Source: Pyrenopolyporus hunteri
Lineage: Eukaryota > Ascomycota > Sordariomycetes > Xylariales > Hypoxylaceae
Length of the DNA stretch: 64,000 bases
Reading direction: 5' to 3'
NCBI GenBank assembly: GCA_902806595.1
Contig: CADCXC010000038.1
Coordinates: forward strand, 868,001 to 932,000
Shown: positions 55,189-64,000 of the stretch, one piece after another
Layout: each line of letters starts with the position of its first letter
Position numbering within the stretch: the stretch's first letter is position 1
Notes under the pieces: model-generated
What the model saw: the letters and a program-made list of their open reading frames with translations, nothing else
What the model was told of the DNA's origin: nothing
The model's database searches: none
Translations under genes and position numbers: made by a program

Positions 55189-57176
55189 AGTTGCGAAGAC
55201 TGCCTAGAGTAGGGGTTTTCTGAGGATTCTTAGTCTTGTTTCTGAGGTTTCTGAGGTTTCTGAGGTTTCTGAGGTTTCTGAGGTTTCTGAGGTTTCTGAG
55301 GGTTCGAAGGTAGAGATGTTGGTAATAGAAGAAGGGTAACCGGCGTCGGATGCGACGGTTATAAAAGGTTAGGGCCTCGAGAAAACGAGGGGTCGATTGA
55401 GAAGCATACGTTATGACGACAGAGAAATACCGGATTACGAATTAGAGATGACTGCCAATGAACGCGTTAATTAATTAATAATGCCATCCTGAAGTTCCTG
55501 CCTATTTGTAATCCAATATGCAGCCATCTCATCTGAGAACTACATTGATTGTCATTTATCAATGGCGAAGCTTCATAGGCGCTGATTTATGACCTAATAC
55601 TCTACCAAGATGAGATCAACTACATAGGGTCAGCTACTGAAGCTTTAGTAAGAATTTCGGGAGGGGTAGTTGATAACTATTACATACAGAACGGGGAACT
55701 GGGCTGCTGGGGTAACTTTCAGGGGCCGTAGCTTTGTGGCTATGAATGGGCGCTTGTTGAATAAGTATCTATCTTAACTCTTGCTCAAAATAAACACATT
55801 TATAAGCATGTATATATCTCCGCGATGCGTGACTAGGTAGGTACCTAGGTATATGCAAAAACCCCAAGTTTACTATATCCCCAGAGATGCTATTCTTTGC
55901 GATAGATACGGCTTTCGAAAGTGTTTGTTTATATCATTGATTGCAGGTTGGGTGACGGCTTTTGACCGCCAGCCGCCCCGATCATTAATCAATCAATCAA
56001 CCCCGACAAAGCCCCCTAACGAGGGGTCGAAATACCTTAAGTTACAGTGGGTACATACTAGTTTATAGCGGTCATTGCTTAAAATTTAGCGTAGGTAGTT
56101 ACCTAGCTGCCTAGGTAGGCACGCAATCTAGCATCGTTTATCATAGGGCGGGCCAGCTGACAGCCCACTTGGCAAGAACTAATTAACAGCTGGCAGATAT
56201 TTCTGCTCCGAACAGAACTTTTGAAAGCGATATCTGTGTACCTACCTAGGTACCTACATAGTTTCCCAAGGATCAGCTCTAGATAACATACTGCACAATT
56301 ACGAAGCCCGCAATTTGTTAGAAATGGTGTATTATACTATAAATTTACCCAACCGCGTACCCATGTGTAAACCTTCAACTCAGAAACCTCACGTCGCTAC
56401 CTGTCAAGACTTTCCCTTTCGATCATAATGTGGGTAGCAATTCTTATAACGAGATCGATCACCGCTACCCATATCGAATCATTATTGATTACACGAATCG
56501 GCATCAATAGTGGTAAGCCATGGTAGCACACATCACAGCCACGCGCACGCGACGGTGGCTAACACGAGGTAGGTAGGGAACTAGGTTAACCGCCCTGTTC
56601 CGATATGTCGCCAGTGAGTATCCGAATGGACGTTTCCGCTCCCCTGGCACCTCGTATCCCAAGTTTGCTACGGAGCCTCTTTCAGTTCGGGGCCAATGAT
56701 AAATTGCGAACTGTAAGGGAACAGCCGCCGGCGTTTCGTGGCATTCGAGTATTTTCTGCTGAATAGACGCCATATCGCCACGATATTGATTTAACCACTG
56801 CCAATTCTCTTCCGGTCAGTTTCCGATGGTCGCGCTGCAATGAGCTCCAACACTGTTTGCTTCTTCCCGTTCCTTGTAAAGGGGGTAGCCCTTTAGCGCA
56901 CTTGGAACGAAATAGAGACGGGTTACGAGTAGCCTTGGGTAGCGTCGCGCTGTGAAACCTGCGGAGTTCCATTATTAGATCCTATTTAATTACTTAGGTC
57001 CATATAATCGTATGGTGCGGTGGATATATTTTGAAAGCGTACACGACGTTGTCTGGTGGTGAAGGTTCAACGAGCGCCGTCCTATTAATGTCAAATCTTG
57101 CATTAATTTCGTAATAACCAACTTGTGGCACATATTTTATTAAGTATTCCATCTTAATGTTAATTCTACCACGATC
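55189..57176. other. Intergenic region with minisatellite and TAGGTA motifs
   Basis: 2.0 kb without a supported gene. The tandem repeat at 55238-55300 is listed separately. TACCTAGGTA-type motifs cluster at 55833-55855, 56100-56125 and 56240-56256. Open frames at 56504-56972 on minus have no domain. Confidence 0.45.
55238..55300. repeat. Minisatellite, about seven copies of a 9-bp unit
   Basis: Unit GTTTCTGAG repeated about seven times in tandem, directly upstream (50-112 bp) of the GST start on its promoter/leader side. A single partial copy (TTTTCTGAGG) precedes it at 55217. Copy number is read directly and is likely variable between strains. Confidence 0.85.
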
Positions 57177-57833
57177 ATGACCTCCCTCCCCCCTCAAGAT
57201 ATTTCCCCAAGGGTTGTTCATGCTTCCAAAGGCAGCCGGGTCACATGGATTGTCATATCAATATCGGCTATTGTCGGTAGTGCAATGGTTATTTCGCTTC
57301 TGTTTTACTACGCAAGACTCCGCCGGCGACGGCGAGCCGCTTTTCAAGCCTTCGAAGCCGCTCGCCTTCGTGACCCAACTTTAACCAGGAGGGAGCATAC
57401 TCGGAGATGTCAGTTTACGCACTCGCAGCTCTTACTCGAGGAGGAAATGCAACGCAGCAGTATAATCCGCAAATCTTTGCAAAATCGGACGCCAGTGATG
57501 AACGGACGCATCCGGGGATTCGATTTAAGTATCAGATATAATAAATACGTTGCCAAAAGAGCCAAAGATGGGCATAGCGAGTCTCTCCTACCAGTCAGCC
57601 GGGAAGAGAAAGATCATCCTTATCAGGTTTTGCAATCCCAGAACAAGCAGGGATTATTATATGACGGAAAATACCAGTCAACAACACAAGCTCCGCAACC
57701 TGACGGGGAAGATGGGCTGGTAACTGATCCACATTCTTCGATTGTCCAGCCTAAGACGCCGCCGTTATTAGCGCACCCAGCATTGAGAGATTTTGTATCC
57801 CCGTTGCCAGCGGAAACATTTATTAACCGATAA
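57177..57833 (+). CDS. Hypothetical single-span membrane protein
   Basis: Single exon, 218 aa. One hydrophobic helix at about residues 23-45 (VTWIVISISAIVGSAMVISLLFYY), followed at once by a strongly basic stretch (RLRRRRRAAF), so the short N-terminus is probably extracytosolic and the tail cytosolic (positive-inside rule). The remainder is hydrophilic, with Ser/Pro/Gln-rich segments, and has no recognised domain. The open frame and the clear topology support a real gene. There is no signal peptide motif; the protein might be a lineage-specific membrane protein. I cannot assign a function. Confidence 0.62.
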   Translation: MTSLPPQDISPRVVHASKGSRVTWIVISISAIVGSAMVISLLFYYARLRRRRRAAFQAFEAARLRDPTLTRREHTRRCQFTHSQLLLEEEMQRSSIIRKSLQNRTPVMNGRIRGFDLSIRYNKYVAKRAKDGHSESLLPVSREEKDHPYQVLQSQNKQGLLYDGKYQSTTQAPQPDGEDGLVTDPHSSIVQPKTPPLLAHPALRDFVSPLPAETFINR

Positions 57834-58153
57834 CGAGAATGCAAGAAAATGCTATTTAGGATGATTCTAATAAGGGCGCTATGGCCGTAATTGGAGTTTA
57901 GGGAGAGGCGGAACACCAAGTTATCTAGAGACCCAGTTCAGCACATGGTACTATACGACTTATTTGCATCTCCTAATCGTGGGGACCTACGAACGCTGAT
58001 TTTTCATAGAGTTGCTAGAGTTGGTAGACTCAGCCAAGAGATTGTTTCAAGATCCCAGAACGCCTGGTTCCCTTACTTGGAGATGATTCTGTAGTTTATT
58101 CACCTTCTAAACTCGAACCTCATGTAGTCTCAATTTATTCCACCTGATATCCT
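57834..58153. other. Convergent spacer
   Basis: 320 bp between the stops of the membrane protein (+) and the RRM-like protein (-). No gene seen; a short frame at 57891-58094 lacks any domain. Confidence 0.45.
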
Positions 58154-58825
58154 CTAGCTACACGGGTCTTCCACCCACCGTACATAAACCTGGGACCAAA
58201 GATAGTTTTCCATGGGGGACTTGTCGTTGCAGTCGCGCTGCTTAAAGATATAGAGCACGGCAAATTGACTTTGGCAGCGGTAACCGCGAAAACTCCACCT
58301 CATGGTTGATATTCCATTGAGACGTCCCACCACACGAACGTCCTCGAGATCAAATTGGAATCGTTCACGAAAAAAAGCATGTAAGTAGTCGTGGTTTACA
58401 ATGCTCGACGGTCCACGGATCTCTATCACCCGAGATCGCCTCGACGGACGCTGCTCACTAACCTTGATTCTGTGAGGAACCACCCGAGGTCGATGGCGGC
58501 CGACCTTGAACTGCTCAGACTTGACCATTTGCGTCAGCCTTTCCGCCCCTTGGCGGTCCCAAAAGACCACTTTCGCAGCTGAGGTAATGTAAGGTTCTGT
58601 CGGCGGATTTATGAACATCGAGTATATCTTTCCTGTTCCTCTGAGGGCCCGGCAAAGCGTGGCATAATCGCACCGTGGCGGGAGATACGTTATCCATACC
58701 GAACAATTCTCGTCATCGCTAATGTCCTCCGAGTAGTTTTTTCTGGACTCCCGGGAGCCTTGGTAATTGACCGACCAGTAGACGTCTCGGGGTCCAGAGA
58801 GCTGACTATTCTTAGAGGACGACAT
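58154..58825 (-). CDS. RRM-like RNA-binding domain protein
   Basis: Single exon, 223 aa. An RRM-type fold covers about residues 40-115: the RNP2-like strand CSVWITYLPPRCDYATL, the helix LCRALRGTGKIY, and the RNP1-side SAAKVVFWDRQGAERL. This resembles fungal lineage proteins in which a single, diverged RRM is followed by a second, less clear alpha/beta segment (VIEIRGPSSIVNHDYLHAFF...). The aromatic RNP1 positions are partly changed, so RNA binding is inferred. The N-terminus is Ser-rich and disordered; the C-terminus has two cysteines without a motif. The start ATG is the first in frame. Family assignment is moderate. Confidence 0.66.
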   Translation of the reverse strand: MSSSKNSQLSGPRDVYWSVNYQGSRESRKNYSEDISDDENCSVWITYLPPRCDYATLCRALRGTGKIYSMFINPPTEPYITSAAKVVFWDRQGAERLTQMVKSEQFKVGRHRPRVVPHRIKVSEQRPSRRSRVIEIRGPSSIVNHDYLHAFFRERFQFDLEDVRVVGRLNGISTMRWSFRGYRCQSQFAVLYIFKQRDCNDKSPMENYLWSQVYVRWVEDPCS

Positions 58826-61551
58826 CCCCTCGACTAGGATGAGAGTACCTAACTTCTCGTAAGTACGCTTGTCTACTAGTCAAATTCTGGGAGTGGTAGA
58901 GTTAGTGGGCCCCTTTCGAAGCAGCCGAGGAATATAGCAACTGACAATGGAATCGAAATCGAGCTTACAGTGGTAAGGATACGTTTACCAAAGTAAAAGC
59001 AGAGCTAGGCTTTCTGTCAGAAACCGGGATGCTTCTATCTAACTGCCAACTCAAGAGTAAACGCGATATAAGTGGGCGAAAGTGCAGATTTCGAGCCAGG
59101 GGACGGAAATAAATATCGCTATCTACTAGGAAATTACATCTACGTCTTTCGTGGAGAGTTTCGAATCATGGATACATTTGAAAAAAAAAAAAAAAAAACG
59201 TGTAGCAGTCCGCATTACTGTAATTTTATTAGGCATGTGAGTGTACAGATATCATGACCTCGCGAACGTTCTTCAGATGTTTGTGGTTCTGTTAAGAAAT
59301 TTAGAAGTTGACCTTCGCACAAAAGAAGGTGTTAGTTACCAGTGTAATAATCGCTGAGCTACGTATAAGTTGAATCCGACGAGACCTCCAACTGCGCGTG
59401 AGCACCATAAGCTCATTGCTGGAAGTATTAATAGGATTCCGGTAACCAGATGGTTCAGAATCATGTGGCTACGGGGCGAGCATCGAATGACGGGTAGATA
59501 TGTAGTCGAGCGGGACATCAAAAAGCAGTAAGACCCTCATTATGACAGTATTAGGGTAATCCCTAAGACCTCGCCTCAATTTCGTATCCTCTATGACGGT
59601 ATACTTCTCACTCGCGTTAAGGAGAATACTCACATATATATTGAACTATCAATAATAGGGCCGCTGGGTATAGCGAACGTGATTATAGACATGACTACGA
59701 TGATAGCTAAGTCACATTCTTATTCTCTGAAAGATGCAGTAGATTTAGAGTATGCCTTTTTGTATGTCGTGCTGTAAGGGGGGCGAAGATAGTCCGCCCT
59801 GCATTAACAGCGCATGGCCTCCAGTCGGTAGTCTAACTTGGTCCATTATTCTGTTGGCTTGGGTCTTATCATCTCGTGATTTGCCCGTATAGATACCCGG
59901 AATACCAGTGACGACGCTTTAGGCTATCTCCAACTCCCCAAGTACCTATGGTTGCGGTGTTGGTTGTTATTAACCAAGCCTTGGGGCTGTACGTAGCCGG
60001 GCTTTGTGTGAATATATTCAGAAATCAGTCAGCCTAAGTCTCTATTAATATATAGGTATGTAAATAATTTTCAACTCATTAAGCGCGAGCGAGTTAGATC
60101 CAACCGTTTCTCCATGATGATATTTCATTTTATATATAATGGTTCGGGGATTTTACACAACCAAAAAGGTACATACCCTACTCCTATATTGTTTGCCTTG
60201 GATTGGCAGGTCAGTTCTTCGGTAGACACAGGGTAAAGGAGGGAGCCCCTTGATTCGTCCTATTTTCAACCGACCAACATCAATATTTTTAAGCGTGAAA
60301 CTGATTGCGGGTCGCTCGATCTGTTTCTCGAACCGCCAAATAACCTACCTTCTAAGTTATGTTAGAAGCAACGTCTGTAAGTAGGTGCTTAACGTGCCCT
60401 ATATAGGTAGGTACCTAGGTAAAGGTGTATTTGGCAACCCCTTAATTGAGGATGAGGACCCCGCCAACTCACTAAATATAGTGTTCGTTGCACTGTATTC
60501 TGATCACCAAATATACTATAATTGCAAGGATTCCAGCGCTTAATATGAACATGGATTAGACTAATTAGGTAGCAACTAATCAATGTCGCGTTCTTTGTTT
60601 GACTTATAGTTTTAGCTAGCTTAGTGATCAAAATACCGTGCGTGGAATACTGTATGCCCAGTCGTACCCCTATAGTAAGACAGTTCTTACTAGAACTGGG
60701 GGTCAAAGGCGCTCTCCCTGGTCCATTCCCGAGAATTCAGTTCAGTACGCGATTGTTTACACGGTAGAGCCATTCGAGTGTATCGATTAATGAGATCACT
60801 GTGCATGTGTAAGTCTATGTACGTTTGTTTGCTATGTGATCCAAATCCGAGATCTTGGGTTCAGGCTTCCCATCTATTTGCTGATCATCTGGGCCAGGGT
60901 ATGAGTTATCTGGTAGGTACCTAATCTAGATCCCTAATTTGATCCTTGTCACAATAGCGGGTTGTTCTAATCTAGATCCTTTTATCGTCGAATTGATGGT
61001 TTGGCTGATTGCATCTTTAGGCTGACACATGTGAGTCTCGCGTTTTCACTGCTACATTAAAAAGACCATCCTTATTAATATACGTATTTGGTAGTTTATC
61101 GTTTTCTATCTGACGGTATTGTCGCCTGCTGATATGTGACGTGCGTGCCGCTATTTGCTTGCGGTCAGCCTTATCCACGTGGGAGACGAATCAAGCGCAT
61201 ACGCGCAAAGTCTAACAGATTCTGACTTTGTTGTTCGAACTGTCAGAAGAGGAAGATTCGTATCTATTGGACATGTGATAGTTCCTTTTACCATACATTC
61301 TCCACGCGAGGTTTATACATATAAAGCATCTGGACCGCTCCCCTAAATTAATCCTTGTCAGCTGATATCGTCAAGCCACCCATTTTACCCTGCAAACATA
61401 TTCGCACAGCCCCGAGTCGGTTATCAGGCTTTCATCTTCTTTCTATCTTTCCGGGCAGATATTTGAGCCCAGGACATCTCCCAAATTTCCCATCCCTACC
61501 TAGGTAGATAGGTAGATATCTGCGGTATTTACGATACTCTAGATTCTCGAC
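58826..61551. other. Intergenic AT-rich region
   Basis: 2.7 kb without a supported gene. An A18 tract lies near 59180-59198. Frames at 59072-59257, 60389-60706 and 61155-61346 have no recognisable domain and stop soon. TAGGTACCTAGGTA motifs occur at about 60405-60420 and 61498-61514, and the latter is close upstream of the next gene. Confidence 0.45.
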
Positions 61552-62904
61552 ATGACCGCTTCTCGCTCTCTGCGTGATTACACTAGAGAGCCAGCGGACC
61601 TTTTCGCGCTTTCCGACGAGGAACTCCTTGTCTTAATTCATGGGGAATTCTGTGGCGAGCTTGGACGGCTGAAGCGCGCATACTCAGTCGGCGGAATTGG
61701 CAGCGCCAAACCGTCTTCAAAATCCCCCTCAGCGATTTTATATGGGGAGGACTACGATGAAGTCAATCGGACGCTCGTCGGACTACTAACATTAAAATGG
61801 ATTTACAACAGACGATACGACATCCTGGTTCTAAATCAGGCCGATAACCTCAAACTATTGAGAGAGTCGTTCGAATGGATGTATGACTTCTATATGAGGT
61901 CGATAGCGGACTCGAATGAGCTATATGCGCTCATCACCTCTATGATAGTGAATGACCTAGGAAAAGACCACCAGCTTGCCCGCCATTATCAGGAGAAGAC
62001 CGGCGAAGATATCGCCTCTCTGAATCATGACATGATACTTATCAAAGCAGTCAAAGTTGGCCTCGTGGGATGCCTGGATCGCCTCCCGCAGGAAGACAAG
62101 GATGACATCATCCGTGGTATGGAATTGGGCGCCGATTTCAACTTCGGCCAACTGGCTCAGGCAGAGAACGTACCGGCTACTTTAGCCAGCCTCACGAGGA
62201 TGAAAGGCCACGAGCGCAGTTTCCGACTCCGCTTCGCAGAACAGCTGTTGGATATCGCGGGCGCAGCCGGCCATCTGGATTGGACCTGCGCCAAAAAGCT
62301 TACCCAATCCAACTTCGAAGCTTACCGCACTGTGTACGAGGTCGGAGTCAGCATTATTTCAGGTCGCCTGAGTGTGCGCAGGGGATACGACTTGGTGTTG
62401 ATGCGCCGGCTTCATCTTCTCCGCAAAAAGGGCTTTCGATTTCTCGATTTACATAACGAGGACGATCGGGCTCTAGCAAGGCTCTTATGTATGGGCAGTG
62501 TTGCGGATCTTGCAACTGCCAGATTATACAACAAAGCGTGGACAACCCTGGAAGACGACGTCAGGCAATCATTACGAAGGTCTCTGAATATCGACGGTTC
62601 CGTTGCTGAGCCGGCTGTCCAGGTCACGTACATACCAGCGCTTATCACTCAAGCTACTGACGCTAGCGGCCCCGGGGCGCTCGAAGCTAAGGAGCGCGCG
62701 TTACGAAGCGCACTCCGTTACTTATGTCGAGTAATGGCTGCTCCTGATAAGCCGAACGGACCCGTGAGTGTCATCGAGCGGAACGTATTAGCCACCTTGA
62801 AAAATGTCGTACAGAATCCAAAATTTCGCGAGGATCCTGCTATCCTAGAAACGGCCCCTATACCGGAAAGCCTTGTTGCAATGACGGAATTAAGTGGTTG
62901 GTAA
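61552..62904 (+). CDS. Hypothetical protein with an HD-like helical motif
   Basis: Single exon, 450 aa, with GC-rich third positions. I do not recognise a named family for certain. The middle has a helix-rich segment SMIVNDLGKDHQLARHYQ... LNHDMILIKAV: VNDLGKD is close to the HDLGK/HDIGK box of HD-domain phosphohydrolases, with Asn in place of His, and a later NHD lies 22 residues on. If this is a real HD fold, the metal ligands would be altered and catalysis doubtful. The C-terminal half is Arg/Leu-rich and alpha-helical (RRGYDLVLMRRLHLLRKKGFRFLDL; ERALRSALRYLCRVM). No signal peptide or membrane segment. The gene has a normal start (GACATGACC) and no breaks. It is probably cytosolic. Confidence 0.72.
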   Translation: MTASRSLRDYTREPADLFALSDEELLVLIHGEFCGELGRLKRAYSVGGIGSAKPSSKSPSAILYGEDYDEVNRTLVGLLTLKWIYNRRYDILVLNQADNLKLLRESFEWMYDFYMRSIADSNELYALITSMIVNDLGKDHQLARHYQEKTGEDIASLNHDMILIKAVKVGLVGCLDRLPQEDKDDIIRGMELGADFNFGQLAQAENVPATLASLTRMKGHERSFRLRFAEQLLDIAGAAGHLDWTCAKKLTQSNFEAYRTVYEVGVSIISGRLSVRRGYDLVLMRRLHLLRKKGFRFLDLHNEDDRALARLLCMGSVADLATARLYNKAWTTLEDDVRQSLRRSLNIDGSVAEPAVQVTYIPALITQATDASGPGALEAKERALRSALRYLCRVMAAPDKPNGPVSVIERNVLATLKNVVQNPKFREDPAILETAPIPESLVAMTELSGW

Positions 62905-64000
62905 TGAAAATAGAGCCTTTAGCTAGGTAATTGTCATATGATAATTAGCCTGGTCTGATAGCCTTTTTTGCATGGAGGAAGTTATTTCATCTTACGGACC
63001 CCGGCAGTCTCCTATGATAGACATTTCCTTTTAGCTCAAATACGGTGCTGCGAGGCACGGGATGGCTACTTATTTGTTACGATATCTGATACCAACCAAG
63101 TCTCTTACTTATCTATAGATACCTCTTGCAATCCGGTATCCTTACCGCATAATGTTATGGGATGATACCAATCGTATATAGTGGTTTTGGTGGCACATCG
63201 TCGAGACTTAACAGCAATGAAGCGGGTCGACTGGCCAGTACGCATCAACGAAAAGGAGCGATTCAGGGGTTTAAAGCCCAAGTGCCCCCTCCCCCTCCCC
63301 CCCCCCCCAAAAAAAAATATCCAGGCACACAGAGCTGTTCTCGTAGGATTCAGCATTTATTTTAATGGAATATTTCCTAGTTTTCTAATGCCGTCCATTC
63401 ACACGAGAACTTTGCACGGAGAACTCGGTAACTCGGTCGACGGCACGTACACGCAATCATGAGCTACCAAATGCACTTTGGTCAAGGTATTCATGGAACT
63501 CTCCTATCGGACGGCGGTACGCTACAGGTAGGCAAGCGGTAATCCACACTCACTTTAGCCAAACTCCATCGTCTAAGCTCTCGCTTGTCGAGACGGATGA
63601 CTGAACCATCGACGCACCAGTTAGCCAACAGACTAACTATTCCCTTATGATACACAGATATCTACGTGGATGTTATTGTCTTCGTTTGTTTCTGTCTAGG
63701 CTTGTTTTAAGCCTCCGCCATACCCCTCCACGCTGTCGTCTTATTAACGCGTCGGTCATCCCCAAGAGTAATCGGCTTATTTTGGTCGTATACAAGGTTA
63801 TATACTATTCAGCGATCCGCCGCGCATGACCCTAATCGCGCCCCCGCTCGCGGAATTACGGCCGGGGGTACTCGGGGCACTGAGATCGCTCCCGGCGTCG
63901 TCGCCTTGGCCGTGAGTCTTACGGCGCGAGAGTTCCACGGCGCGCTCGCGCTCGCGCTCGTTGCGCACGGCCACTGCGTCGCGGTGGCCACGTGGTAGTC
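62905..64000. other. Right end of window, no supported gene; GC-rich edge
   Basis: 1.1 kb without a gene I can support. A C-run/A-run microsatellite lies at about 63281-63318. From about 63830 base composition shifts sharply to GC. There the plus strand reads PGVVALAVSLTAREFHGALA up to a TAG close to the end, which looks protein-like in composition. A gene partly outside the window is possible, but the frame, strand and start cannot be settled from this part. Confidence 0.35.

Noticed and set aside
57891..58094. 67-aa frame on the plus strand
   Set aside because: Lies between two convergent gene ends with no domain; chance frame.
59072..59257. 61-aa frame containing an A18 tract
   Set aside because: The KKKKK run comes from the poly-A and the rest has no domain.
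1..64000. CRISPR arrays, rRNA operons and bacterial-type Shine-Dalgarno sites
   Set aside because: None seen; the window is eukaryotic, with spliced genes.

Overview
The window is nuclear DNA of a filamentous ascomycete (Pezizomycotina, most likely Sordariomycetes; the order is inference). The evidence is short introns (mostly 51-112 nt) with GT..AG ends and CTAAC/CTGAC-like branch sites, unidirectional genes separated by 1-3 kb of AT-richer DNA, and lineage-typical families: PalF/Rim8, HET domain, Pth11-like receptor, Zn2Cys6 regulator, metacaspase with a Gln/Pro/Gly-rich prodomain, Dal5-type transporters. I rebuilt spliced models by hand; every exon set was checked for reading phase. Twenty-one coding genes are supported, plus one clear pseudogene, one apparently frameshifted transporter and one unidentified ORF or fragment.

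Layout. 0.8-9.1 kb: palF arrestin (+), a fungal-specific regulator without a visible Zn cluster (-), a short-chain dehydrogenase (+), a RING-like protein (-). 9.1-12.5 kb: gene-free. 12.5-16.5 kb: a divergent pair, cyclase-family hydrolase (-) and Baeyer-Villiger monooxygenase (+), sharing an 875-bp promoter. 16.7-23.5 kb: WW-domain protein (-), metacaspase (+), HET-domain protein (+). 23.7-24.4 kb: a previously unlabelled inverted-repeat element, probably a non-autonomous DNA transposon with subterminal repeats. 25.9-29.1 kb: an unrecognised conserved-looking protein (+) and an ERJ5-type J-protein (-).

30.6-55.2 kb looks like a catabolic neighbourhood: MFS sugar transporter (apparently frameshifted), metallo-beta-lactamase-fold hydrolase, Zn2Cys6 regulator, salicylate-hydroxylase-like FAD monooxygenase, Dal5-family anion transporter, phenol-2-monooxygenase-like hydroxylase, an SDR pseudogene, a Pth11-like membrane receptor, an HGGG-type alpha/beta hydrolase and a Ure2-like glutathione transferase. 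Read together (inference), regulator, uptake, two ring hydroxylases, two hydrolases and a GST would fit degradation or detoxification of plant phenolics; no ring-cleavage dioxygenase is visible here.

55-64 kb: a single-span membrane protein (+), an RRM-like protein (-), a 450-aa protein with an HD-like motif (+), then an unannotated end that turns GC-rich at 63.83 kb. No tRNA, rRNA or CRISPR array was found. Intergenic DNA throughout carries a short palindromic motif, (ACC)TAGGTA, in more than twenty places and not obviously in coding sequence.
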